DNA from: Bryobacterales bacterium
GTDB taxonomy: Bacteria > Acidobacteriota > Terriglobia > Bryobacterales > Bryobacteraceae
Direction: 5' to 3'
NCBI GenBank assembly: GCA_016721425.1
Contig: JADKID010000009.1
Location: forward strand, 372,001-436,000
DNA: 64,000 bases
The translations under genes and the position numbers were made by a program. Shown here piece after piece: positions 9,002 to 15,896 of this stretch (the first letter of the stretch is position 1; every line of letters starts with the position of its first letter). The notes under the pieces are model-generated. The model did not search any database. It had not been told where the DNA came from and saw only the letters and a list, made by a program, of their open reading frames with translations.

Positions 9002-10029
9002 GCGCCGTTTGCGGGTGTGGCAGGCTGTGGCGGCTCCGGCTGTTGACCTTCGTTCAGCTTCAACGTCAGTTGCCGGCCGATTCCTATCTTTTCATTGTAC
9101 TTGTCGTACGCCCTGACAATCCGTTGCACCAGCGGATTGCGCACCACGTCACGCTCGTCGAAATGCACAAATCCGATTCCCTCAACTCCCGCCAGCACCT
9201 CGGCCGCTTCGCTCAACCCGCTGCGGCGCGCCACCGGCAGGTCCACCTGCGTCAGATCGCCCGTGATCACCATCTTGGAGTTGAAGCCCTGCCGCGTGAT
9301 GAACATCTTCATCTGCTCGGCGGTCGTGTTCTGCGCTTCGTCGAGAATGATGAAGCTGTCGTTCAAGGTGCGCCCTCGCATGAAGGCCAGCGGCGCAATC
9401 TCAATCACATTCCGCTCCAGGTACTTCTCCACCTTGTCCGTATCGATCATGTCGAAGAGCGCATCGTACAGCGGCCGGAGATAGGGATCGATTTTCTCCT
9501 GTAAAGTGCCGGGCAGAAAGCCGAGCCGCTCTCCCGCTTCCACTGCCGGCCTGGTCAGAATGATGCGCGCCACCTGCTTGTTCAGCAACGCTGAAACCGC
9601 CATCGCCACTGCCAGGTAGGTCTTGCCTGTGCCCGCCGGTCCAATGCCAAACACCAACTCCAGCCGCTCAATCGTGTCCAGGTAGGCCCGTTGGTTGGCG
9701 GTCTTGGGCACCAGCGACTTCTTTCCGAAGTTGCGCGCCTTGCCGCTCTCCACCAGCGAGCTCAAGGTGGACGAATCGTCAGCGATCAACACACGCAGAT
9801 AGCTGTGTATGTCGGAGGGAAGGAACTTGTGACCCGCGCCCGAGAGCGAGAGATAGTCGAGAAGGATCTGTTCAGCCCTGGCAACTTGAATGGAATCGCC
9901 TTCGATATCCAGGCTGTCTGAAGTCAGACGGGTAGTGACGGTCAGCCCGGATTCGAGCAGTCGTATATTCTCGTCGCGAGTTCCAAAGAAGGACTCGAGT
10001 CCGCGTACAAGTGGGACGCGCGCTTTCAT
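8998..10029 (-). CDS. phoH: PhoH family ATPase
   Basis: A 343-residue protein from the ATG at 10029; an upstream TTG at 10080 extends the frame by 17 residues without a better ribosome site. It has a PhoH P-loop (GPAGTGKTYLAVAMAV), a Walker B region (FIILDEAQNTT) and the sensor segment (SKMVITGDLTQVDLP), plus a KH-like N-terminal region. PhoH/YbeZ proteins are ATPases, probably RNA helicase-like, that work with YbeY in rRNA processing, which fits the 4-nt overlap with ybeY. The C-terminal tail is Pro/Gln-rich (QQPEPPQPATPA). First gene of the five- to six-gene run. Confidence 0.95.
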   Translation of the reverse strand: MKARVPLVRGLESFFGTRDENIRLLESGLTVTTRLTSDSLDIEGDSIQVARAEQILLDYLSLSGAGHKFLPSDIHSYLRVLIADDSSTLSSLVESGKARNFGKKSLVPKTANQRAYLDTIERLELVFGIGPAGTGKTYLAVAMAVSALLNKQVARIILTRPAVEAGERLGFLPGTLQEKIDPYLRPLYDALFDMIDTDKVEKYLERNVIEIAPLAFMRGRTLNDSFIILDEAQNTTAEQMKMFITRQGFNSKMVITGDLTQVDLPVARRSGLSEAAEVLAGVEGIGFVHFDERDVVRNPLVQRIVRAYDKYNEKIGIGRQLTLKLNEGQQPEPPQPATPANGA

Positions 10030-10101
10030 GCGAGGGTAACGGCGTTCCCCAGCGATGCTCGGGCTGGCATGCAGCCTCAATATAGCATGAATTGCAACGA
10101 C

Positions 10102-10722
10102 TTAGGCTGTTAGCGTCGCTACGCCCATCCGCCCCTGGTGCTTTTCCATTCGCTCCCGCAACTCCAATCGCGCCCGCAGCAGGCGGCTCTTCGCTGCCGC
10201 AATCGTGATTCCCAGACGGCTCGCCACATCCGGCATCGGCAACTCTTCCACGTCGCGCAGCAGGAACACGTCGCGCAACATCGGGGGAATGCGGTTGATC
10301 TCCGTCTTGAGTACGGTTCCGATCTCCAGATGCGCCAGCGCTTCCTCCGGCGTTTCCGCCAAATCCGGCAGGTCCAGCGTCACTACTTCCTCGCCGGCCA
10401 CGCCCTCGTCCAGGTAGAGGAACTTTGCACGCCTGTCCTTCCGCAGCCGCATCAGACACTGGTTCACCACAATCCGCGACAGCCACGTCGAGAATTTCGC
10501 GTCCTGCTGAAACTGCCCCAGGTGCTCGTATGCCTTCCAAAGGGCGTTCTGCACTTCGTCCTCTGCATCAGACTGGTCCCGCAGAATCGATAGAGCCAGA
10601 CGCTTACACGTGGGCTGGTGCCGCTCCACGAGTTCGGTAAACGCCACGTTGTCGCCGCCCTGCGCCATGACGACCAGTTGATCGTCAAGCACGCCGGCTA
10701 GTTCTGGGTTGTGTACTCGCAT
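10102..10722 (-). CDS. RNA polymerase sigma factor, ECF (sigma-70 family)
   Basis: A 206-residue protein with sigma region 2 (FTELVERHQPTCKRLALSIL, DAEDEVQNALWKAYEHL, FSTWLSRIVVNQCLMRLRK) and region 4 (LRDVFLLRDVEELPMPDVAS then GITIAAAKSRLLRARLELRE). An acidic linker separates the two. Regions 1 and 3 are absent, as in the ECF group. No anti-sigma gene is adjacent: the upstream neighbour is the divergent XRE-cupin gene and phoH lies 72 bp downstream on the same strand. It might therefore be read together with the phoH operon, or be controlled otherwise; the regulon is unknown. Confidence 0.92.
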   Translation of the reverse strand: MRVHNPELAGVLDDQLVVMAQGGDNVAFTELVERHQPTCKRLALSILRDQSDAEDEVQNALWKAYEHLGQFQQDAKFSTWLSRIVVNQCLMRLRKDRRAKFLYLDEGVAGEEVVTLDLPDLAETPEEALAHLEIGTVLKTEINRIPPMLRDVFLLRDVEELPMPDVASRLGITIAAAKSRLLRARLELRERMEKHQGRMGVATLTA

Positions 10723-10794
10723 GGGATTGGTTGCCTCAGTTGGAACGTAACTTCAATCCTGAGTCTAGCGGTGCGTGGACGGGAAAGATAGGTG

Positions 10795-10824
10795 TTGATG
10801 AAACTTGTTTCAGTGTAGTATAAA
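10795..10824 (+). promoter_or_regulatory. candidate sigma-70-type promoter for the XRE-cupin gene
   Basis: TTGATG at 10795-10800 and TATAAA at 10819-10824 are separated by 18 bp. The expected transcription start, 6-8 nt after the -10 box, falls on or beside the GTG at 10831, so the mRNA may be leaderless. No Shine-Dalgarno sequence precedes that GTG. Confidence 0.5.
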
Positions 10825-10830
10825 TGCAGT

Positions 10831-11472
10831 GTGCCTGATTCAGCAGAACTAAACTCATCTTCCGCACCAGAGGAAACTGGGCCGGAAACCGTCCAGCGGG
10901 TGCTCTCCTCCTACGACCTCGGACGCAAGTTGAAGCAGTTGCGGCTGCGGAAGAAGATTGGCTTGGTGGATCTAGGCAAGCACACCGGCCTCTCGGCCTC
11001 GATGCTCTCTCAGCTCGAAAACGGCAAGCTGATTCCTACCCTCCCCACCTTAGCCCGCATCGCCATGGTCTTTGATGTCGGCCTCGACCACTTCTTCGCA
11101 GACCGCAAGCGGCGCTCGCTCTTCTCGGTCGTTCGCGCCGGCGAGCGAATGCGTTTCCCTGACCGCGCGGATTCGCCAAAGCCATCCTGGTTCTTTGAAT
11201 GTTTGGCCTTCTCGACTCAGGAGAAGAGCCTTCAGGCCTATCTCACGGTCTTCGAGCCTCGGCCTCCCCAGGAGGTCGTCGACCACGTCCACGAAGGGGC
11301 GGAGTTCATCTTCGTATTGGAAGGCGAACTCGGCGTCCACTACTCTGACGAGGAGACCATTCTCCACACCGGCGACAGCGTCTACTTTGACGCCTCCCAC
11401 CCCCATGGCTATCGCTCCAACGGCGACGCACAGGCCAAGGCCATCGTCATCACCACTCCTCCAAGACTTTAG
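10831..11472 (+). CDS. XRE-family transcriptional regulator with C-terminal cupin domain
   Basis: A 213-residue regulator. A helix-turn-helix of the Cro/CI type occupies about residues 28-88 (LGRKLKQLRLRKKIGLVDLG, TGLSASMLSQLENGKLIPTL), and a cupin_2 domain the C-terminal 80 residues (VVDHVHEGAEFIFVLEGELG, GDSVYFDASHPHGY). Such HTH-cupin proteins sense small ligands and regulate catabolic or polyamine genes; the ligand here is unknown. GTG is used because the only nearby upstream ATG (10824) is out of frame and closes after four codons. It is divergent from the sigma-factor gene and followed by the two small cytochrome-like genes. Confidence 0.9.
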   Translation: MPDSAELNSSSAPEETGPETVQRVLSSYDLGRKLKQLRLRKKIGLVDLGKHTGLSASMLSQLENGKLIPTLPTLARIAMVFDVGLDHFFADRKRRSLFSVVRAGERMRFPDRADSPKPSWFFECLAFSTQEKSLQAYLTVFEPRPPQEVVDHVHEGAEFIFVLEGELGVHYSDEETILHTGDSVYFDASHPHGYRSNGDAQAKAIVITTPPRL

Positions 11473-11531
11473 GGTGGTGATATATTATGAGTGCCGCCGC
11501 TGCGGCCAACTTGACCTGGAGGTTTTGATTC

Positions 11532-11744
11532 ATGAAAGCATTGCGCCTACTGTTGCCTTTTGCCGCACTACTTGCTGTATTTGTCGGCACCACCGTGTTC
11601 GCCAGCCAGGAGATGGCCAAGAAAGAGAAGAAGCCCTGCCTAACCTGCCACGAGAAGGGCAAGGCCACCAAAGAGAACCCACTCCTGAACGCTGCAGGCA
11701 AGTACTACAAGGAAAAGAAGACCCTCGAAGGCGCACCCAAATAG
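11532..11744 (+). CDS. small exported monoheme c-type cytochrome-like protein, copy 1
   Basis: A 70-residue protein with a well-placed GGAGG 9 nt upstream of its ATG. Residues 1-25 form a signal peptide (MKALRLLLPFAALLAVFVGT...). The mature chain of about 45 residues has one haem-attachment motif CLTCH (Cys36-His40) followed by a basic tail KGKATKENP and ending YYKEKKTLEGAPK. No second ligand Met or His is obvious beyond the CxxCH. The paralogue at 11846 shares the same motif and an identical last 13 residues. I do not recognise a named family; a mini-cytochrome or electron shuttle is an inference from the motif only. Confidence 0.75.
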   Translation: MKALRLLLPFAALLAVFVGTTVFASQEMAKKEKKPCLTCHEKGKATKENPLLNAAGKYYKEKKTLEGAPK

Positions 11745-11769
11745 TCACGGCGCGCGTCTTTCTTGTGGA

Positions 11770-11788
11770 GGCCCGCTGAACGCGGGCC
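11770..11788 (+). terminator. hairpin between the two mini-cytochrome genes
   Basis: GGCCCGC (11770-11776) pairs with GCGGGCC (11782-11788) around a TGAAC loop, 25 bp after the first mini-cytochrome stop. No T-run follows, so it may be an attenuating or mRNA-stabilising hairpin rather than a full intrinsic terminator. Confidence 0.4.
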
Positions 11789-11845
11789 ATTAGTCGTGAT
11801 ACGATGCCGCGTGTGTGGCCACTTGCCACAAGACTGGGAGTACTC

Positions 11846-12064
11846 ATGAAATCACTTCGCTTGATCCTGCCGGCCGCCACCCTCCTGGCTGCCCTGATGT
11901 CCACCTCGCTTCTCTCGTTTGGCACCCCTGCCATCCAGAAGAAGGAGGCCAAGCCTTGCGCCACTTGCCACGAGAAGGGCAAGGCCACCAAGGAGAACCC
12001 GATGCTCAACGCGGTCGGCAAATACTATAAGGAAAAGAAGACCCTCGAAGGCGCGCCCAAATAA
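11846..12064 (+). CDS. small exported monoheme c-type cytochrome-like protein, copy 2
   Basis: A 72-residue paralogue of the gene at 11532. The ATG at 11846 is preferred over the upstream GTG/ATG extension because GGGAG precedes it and the chain then starts with a signal peptide (MKSLRLILPAATLLAALMST). The haem motif is CATCH (Cys38-His42), followed by KGKATKENP and the same YYKEKKTLEGAPK ending. The two genes are nearly identical at DNA level across this 3' part, while the leaders and the gap differ, pointing to tandem duplication followed by leader divergence. It ends 31 bp before the strong terminator at 12096. Confidence 0.75.
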   Translation: MKSLRLILPAATLLAALMSTSLLSFGTPAIQKKEAKPCATCHEKGKATKENPMLNAVGKYYKEKKTLEGAPK

Positions 12065-12095
12065 GCTGGCGCTGGTCTGAGAGTTTTCGCGAGCA

Positions 12096-12133
12096 ACCGG
12101 CACTACTACGGTGTAGTGCCGGTTTTTCTTTTT
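12096..12133 (+). terminator. strong intrinsic terminator
   Basis: A perfect 11-bp stem (ACCGGCACTAC at 12096-12106 with GTAGTGCCGGT at 12113-12123) encloses a 6-nt loop and runs into TTTTTCTTTTT. It closes the mini-cytochrome transcription unit. The glycosyltransferase frame is open across it from a GTG at 12116, which argues against that GTG as start. Confidence 0.88.
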
Positions 12134-12172
12134 GCCCGCGTTGCCGGGTGGTTGAACGGACTGGACCAGTGG

Positions 12173-13927
12173 ATGACGCCGTGGGTCGTCTCTCTATTGG
12201 GCCCGCTCGGTTTGTATGTCCTAGTCAGTGCCCTGGACGACCTTTGCATCGACCTGCTTTGGATGCTCAGATCGGCAACCCGGCGCGCCGCCGGACGGCC
12301 AGAGCGCAGTCCCGGAGAGCCGTCGATTGCCCTGATGATCCCGCTCTGGGGCGAGTCCAACGTGATCGGTCCCATGCTCGATCACAACCTGGGCACAATC
12401 GACTACGCCAACTATGAAGTCTTCGTCGGCGTCTACTGCAATGACGACAAGACCCGCGAAGCAGCCTTGGCGGCATCCCGCAAACACACCCGTGTACACG
12501 TGGCCGAGGTGCCGCATGACGGCCCTACCTGCAAAGCGGACTGCCTCAACTGGATTTATCAGCGCATTCTGCTGTACGAGGAAGAGTCCGGCCGGCGGTT
12601 CGCGCTGGTGGTCCTGCACGACGCCGAGGACCTGATCCATCCCCACTCCTTCCGCATGATCGCCAAATACTCGGCTCGCGCGGAGATGGTGCAGATCCCC
12701 GTCCTACCGCTACCCACCGGCTTGCTCGAATTCACGCATGGTCTGTATTGCGATGATTTCGCGGAGAGTCAGGGGAAAGATCTGGAGACGCGTGTACAGG
12801 CCGGTGGTTTTCTACCTGGCTGCGGCGTCGGCACGGGCTACCGGCGCGAGGCGCTGGAACGACTGGCGGAGCGCGATGAGAACCAGATCTTCCATCCCGG
12901 CTCGTTGACGGAAGACTATGACATGGGCTGCCGGCTCCATCAACTGGGATGCAGGCAGGTTGTCGTTCCGCTGGTATTCAAGGACGGCGCCCCGCTCGCC
13001 ACGCGCGAGTACTTCCCGCGAACCCAGAGTACTGCCGTGCGGCAGCGTTCGCGATGGATCACCGGCAATGCCCTGCAGGCCTGGGCACGGTTTGGATGGG
13101 GCCGCGGCATGCCGCGCCGCGCGGTGCAGGCGTGGTTCTTCTGGCGCGACCGCAAAGGACTGTGGGGCAACCCGATGAGCCTGGCCTGCAATCTCCTGCT
13201 CGTCTACGGTTGCTTCTCGTCGGCGCTGCGGAATCAGATCCAGAACGACACCGCGCTGTTCGCCCTGACGGCCGTGAACGCGGTGCTGCTGGCCGAGCGG
13301 ATGATCGTGCGCATCTCCGTTTCCGCATCCATCTATGGACTTCGATTCGGATTGCTGGCGCCGGCGCGCGCTATCTGGGGCAACTGGATCAACACTCGCG
13401 CCACGGTGCAGGCGCTGTGGACGTTCTTTGCCGCCAAGATCAGAAAGCAACCGCTACGCTGGCTGAAGACCGAACACGCCTATCCCACCCGCACAGCGCT
13501 GCTAGGGCACAAGCGGAGGCTCGGCGAGATCCTGGTCAGCAATGGCTATTGCACGCAGGAGGCGATCGACTCGGCGCTGGCATCCTGCCCGAAGGGCCGC
13601 ATGATCGGGGAGCATCTGATGGAACAGGGATGGCTCTCGGAGGACGAGCTCTATGAGGCTTTGAGTCTGCAACAGAGCCTGCCCGTGGTGGATCTGGACG
13701 TGAAGAGCGTTCACCCGCGGGTGGCGCGAGCGCTGCCGGCGGATGCCTCGCGCCAATGGCAGGTGATGCCGTTTCGCGTGGCAAGCGGCCGGCTGGACGT
13801 GGCCAGTCATCTCGTACCGACGGATCAGATGCAGGTGATGGTGCAGAAGTACACGCGGCTGGAGGTGCGATTCCACCTGGTGCCCAAGTCGCGCTTTGAA
13901 GAGCTGCGCAAACAGATGATGGAGTGA
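12173..13927 (+). CDS. NfrB-like family 2 glycosyltransferase with C-terminal MshEN domain
   Basis: About 584 residues from the ATG at 12173; the frame is open to a GTG at 12116, but that lies inside the terminator, and TTG 12152 is another option. The N-terminus is hydrophobic (LYVLVSALDDLCIDLLWM) as in NfrB. The GT2 core shows IALMIPLWGE, VYCNDD, VLHDAEDLIHPHSF (DxD-like) and a QRSRWITGN motif (QxxRW), followed by membrane segments. The last 140 residues form an MshEN/T2SSE-N domain with two copies of the c-di-GMP signature: RLGEILVSNGYCTQEAIDSA and MIGEHLMEQGWLSEDELYEA. E. coli NfrB has the same layout and makes a c-di-GMP-activated exopolysaccharide used by phage N4. No nfrA partner is adjacent. 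Confidence 0.88.
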   Translation: MTPWVVSLLGPLGLYVLVSALDDLCIDLLWMLRSATRRAAGRPERSPGEPSIALMIPLWGESNVIGPMLDHNLGTIDYANYEVFVGVYCNDDKTREAALAASRKHTRVHVAEVPHDGPTCKADCLNWIYQRILLYEEESGRRFALVVLHDAEDLIHPHSFRMIAKYSARAEMVQIPVLPLPTGLLEFTHGLYCDDFAESQGKDLETRVQAGGFLPGCGVGTGYRREALERLAERDENQIFHPGSLTEDYDMGCRLHQLGCRQVVVPLVFKDGAPLATREYFPRTQSTAVRQRSRWITGNALQAWARFGWGRGMPRRAVQAWFFWRDRKGLWGNPMSLACNLLLVYGCFSSALRNQIQNDTALFALTAVNAVLLAERMIVRISVSASIYGLRFGLLAPARAIWGNWINTRATVQALWTFFAAKIRKQPLRWLKTEHAYPTRTALLGHKRRLGEILVSNGYCTQEAIDSALASCPKGRMIGEHLMEQGWLSEDELYEALSLQQSLPVVDLDVKSVHPRVARALPADASRQWQVMPFRVASGRLDVASHLVPTDQMQVMVQKYTRLEVRFHLVPKSRFEELRKQMME

Positions 13928-13932
13928 CGGGC

Positions 13933-13938
13933 TACAAT
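13933..13938 (+). promoter_or_regulatory. candidate -10 box for the amidohydrolase gene
   Basis: TACAAT sits 8 bp before the ATG at 13946, and no Shine-Dalgarno sequence is visible between them, so a leaderless transcript is plausible. No convincing -35 box was seen; the upstream bases belong to the glycosyltransferase 3' end. Confidence 0.4.
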
Positions 13939-13945
13939 CCTTGGA

Positions 13946-15349
13946 ATGAGGACTGCCTGCTTCGGGTTGCTGTTGACGCTGGGATCCGCGCTGGTGATGG
14001 GCCAGGCGCCGAAGCGCGTGGTGATTCGCGGCGCGATGGTGGTGGAAGGGGTCGGCACACCGGCCAGCGGTCCGAAGGACATCCTCATCGAAGGCAACCG
14101 GATCGCCTCCATCGTGCCCGCCGGCGCGAGCAACGCGATCCAGACTGACGTGGAGATCGACGGGCGCGGACGTTACGTGCTGCCCGGCTTCATCAACCTG
14201 CACGGCCACATTCAGGACGAGCGCGCGGGCAAGCCGATGCCGGTGGACTACTGCCTGAAGCTATGGCTGGCATCGGGCATCACGACGGTGCGCGACGTGG
14301 GCTCCCACTGGGAGAAGGCGAAGGCGTGGCGGGCGGAATCGGCGGCCGGCACGCGCGTGGCGCCGAGGCTGCTGCTGTACCGGGTCTTCTCAGCACAGAC
14401 GCCGGATGAGGCGCGGAAGAAGGTGGAGCAGTTCAAAGCCGACGGCGTAGATGGCATCAAGCTCCTGGGCACACACCGCGACGTGATGGACGCGATGTCG
14501 GAGACGGCGCGGCGGCTGGGCATCCGGCGCGCGCATCACACCGGAGTGGAAGAGACCAACGCGCGGGACGACATCCGAAACCAGACGACGACGATCGAGC
14601 ACTGGTACGGGATTCCCGACGCGGCGCTGCCCAACGGCGTGCAGGGCTTCCCCGCCTCGTACAACTACTCGAACGAACTGGACCGCTTCCGCTATGCCGG
14701 CCGGCTGTGGCGCGAGGCAGATCCAGCGCGCTTGAGCGAGGTGCTGGACGGGATGGTGAAAGCGGGCGTGGCGTGGGACCCGACGCTCTCGATCTACGAG
14801 GCGGCGCGGGACCTGGACAAAGCCGCGAATCAGCCGTACTTCAAGGAGTATCTGCATCCCTCGCTGGGGGCGTTCTTCGCACCAAACCTGGCCAATCACG
14901 GGTCGTTCTACACCGATTGGACGACGGAAGACGAGGTGTTCTGGAAGGAGAACTACCAGTTGTGGATGAGGGCTGTGCGCGACTTCGCGGCCAAGGGCGG
15001 CATTGTCGGAACGGGCGAGGACGCGGGCTTCATCTACCGGATCTACGGCTTCGGGTATCTACGCGAACTGGAGTTGCAGCAGGAGGCCGGCTTCCCTGCC
15101 CTGAAGGTAATCCAGCACGCGACCTACAATGGAGCGCGCATTCTGGGCATGGAGAATCAGATCGGCCGGGTGCGCGCCGGATGGCTGGCGGACCTGATCG
15201 TGGTGAAAGGGAATCCGATGGCGAACCTCAAGATCCTGTACCCGCACCAGGGCGGAATCGAGTGGACGATCAAGGATGGCAAGCCGTATAGCGCGGCCGT
15301 GCTGGCGGCGGACGTGCGGAAGATGGTGGCGGAGGCGGACAAGAAATGA
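13946..15349 (+). CDS. exported amidohydrolase family protein
   Basis: A 467-residue protein with a signal peptide (MRTACFGLLLTLGSALVMGQ) and the metal-dependent hydrolase fold. Metal ligands: HGH at residues 86-88 (GFINLHGHI), Lys in GIKLLGTH, His in AHHTGVEETN and IEHWYG, and Asp in GTGEDAGF near the end. The flanking beta-sandwich is present (VVIRGAMVVEG, ILIEGNRIASIVPAG; RAGWLADLIVVKGNP). Related proteins act on imides, prolidase-type dipeptides or lactones; substrate not predictable. The last 22 codons are the source of the tandem array that follows. The stop overlaps an ATG (ATGA) of the first array unit. Confidence 0.9.
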   Translation: MRTACFGLLLTLGSALVMGQAPKRVVIRGAMVVEGVGTPASGPKDILIEGNRIASIVPAGASNAIQTDVEIDGRGRYVLPGFINLHGHIQDERAGKPMPVDYCLKLWLASGITTVRDVGSHWEKAKAWRAESAAGTRVAPRLLLYRVFSAQTPDEARKKVEQFKADGVDGIKLLGTHRDVMDAMSETARRLGIRRAHHTGVEETNARDDIRNQTTTIEHWYGIPDAALPNGVQGFPASYNYSNELDRFRYAGRLWREADPARLSEVLDGMVKAGVAWDPTLSIYEAARDLDKAANQPYFKEYLHPSLGAFFAPNLANHGSFYTDWTTEDEVFWKENYQLWMRAVRDFAAKGGIVGTGEDAGFIYRIYGFGYLRELELQQEAGFPALKVIQHATYNGARILGMENQIGRVRAGWLADLIVVKGNPMANLKILYPHQGGIEWTIKDGKPYSAAVLAADVRKMVAEADKK

Positions 15350-15528
15350 GGGCGCTCCTGGAGGGGTTTGCTGGCGTCGGGCCGGGGGTGGGCGGAGGAG
15401 CGTGGCGGGGCGGCGATGACTGGGGCGACCACTGGGGTGGCGCCGGAGGTGCCGATGCGGGGCAAGCCGTATAACGCGGCCGTGCTGGCGGCGGACGTGC
15501 GGAAGATGGTGGCAGAGGCAGGTAGGAA

Positions 15529-15714
15529 ATGAGGACGCTAATGGCGGGGTTGCTGGCGTCGGGCCGGGGGTGGGCGGAGGAGCGTGGCGGGACGGCGATG
15601 ACTGGGGCGACCACTGGGGTGGCGCCGGAGGTGCCGATGCGGGGCAACCCGTATAGCGCGGCCGTGCTGGCGGCGGATGTGCGGAAGATGGTGGCGGAGG
15701 CGGACAAGAAGTGA
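15529..15714 (+). pseudogene. chimeric 61-codon mini-ORF (array unit 2)
   Basis: The reading frame begins with ATG (overlapping the preceding TGA) and encodes a degenerate PQQ-protein head (MRTLMAGLLASGRGWAEERG, then TAMTGATTGVAPEVP) fused in frame to the amidohydrolase tail (KPYSAAVLAADVRKMVAEAD). The stop overlaps the GTG of the next mini-ORF. It is most likely a by-product of duplication, though the chain of ATGA-type overlaps could keep it translated and couple the upstream and downstream genes. Confidence 0.5.
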
Positions 15715-15896
15715 GGACGCTAATGGCGGGGTTGCTGGCGTCGGGCCGGGGGTGGGCGGAGGAGCGCGGCGGGACGGCGATGACTGGGGCGACCACTGGG
15801 GTGGCGCCGGTGGTACCGATGCGGGGCAAGCCGTATAACGCGGCCGTGCTGGCGGCGGACGTGCGGAAGATGGTGGCGGAGGCGGACAGGAAGTGA
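15711..15896 (+). pseudogene. chimeric 61-codon mini-ORF (array unit 3)
   Basis: Same architecture as the mini-ORF at 15529, with GTG start and three or four residue changes (VVP for EVP, N for S in the tail, R for K at the penultimate position). Its TGA overlaps the GTG of the real PQQ gene at 15893, so stop-start overlap is retained through the array. Confidence 0.5.

Larger units (their letters stand above)
15281..15896 (+). repeat. tandem array of a 182-bp gene-junction unit (three full extra units)
   Basis: Each unit joins the last 69 nt of the amidohydrolase (from AAGCCGTAT) to about 113 nt resembling the start of the PQQ gene. Units begin at 15281 (183 bp), 15464 (182 bp) and 15646 (182 bp); a fourth amidohydrolase tail at 15828-15896 leads into the genuine PQQ gene at 15893. 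Units 2-4 differ by only a few bases. The PQQ-like head is 9 nt shorter than the real one and has lost the WPQFRG motif. Unit 1 has one extra T that shifts the frame and ends its reading at 15474. The array is thus a repeated duplication of the junction between two genes. Confidence 0.92.

Noticed and set aside
12116..12172. Upstream GTG start for the glycosyltransferase
   Set aside because: It lies within the perfect terminator stem, with no ribosome site; NfrB-like proteins begin shortly before the first hydrophobic segment.
15281..15896. CRISPR array
   Set aside because: The 182-bp units are contiguous with no alternating short repeats and unique spacers, and are made of coding-gene ends.
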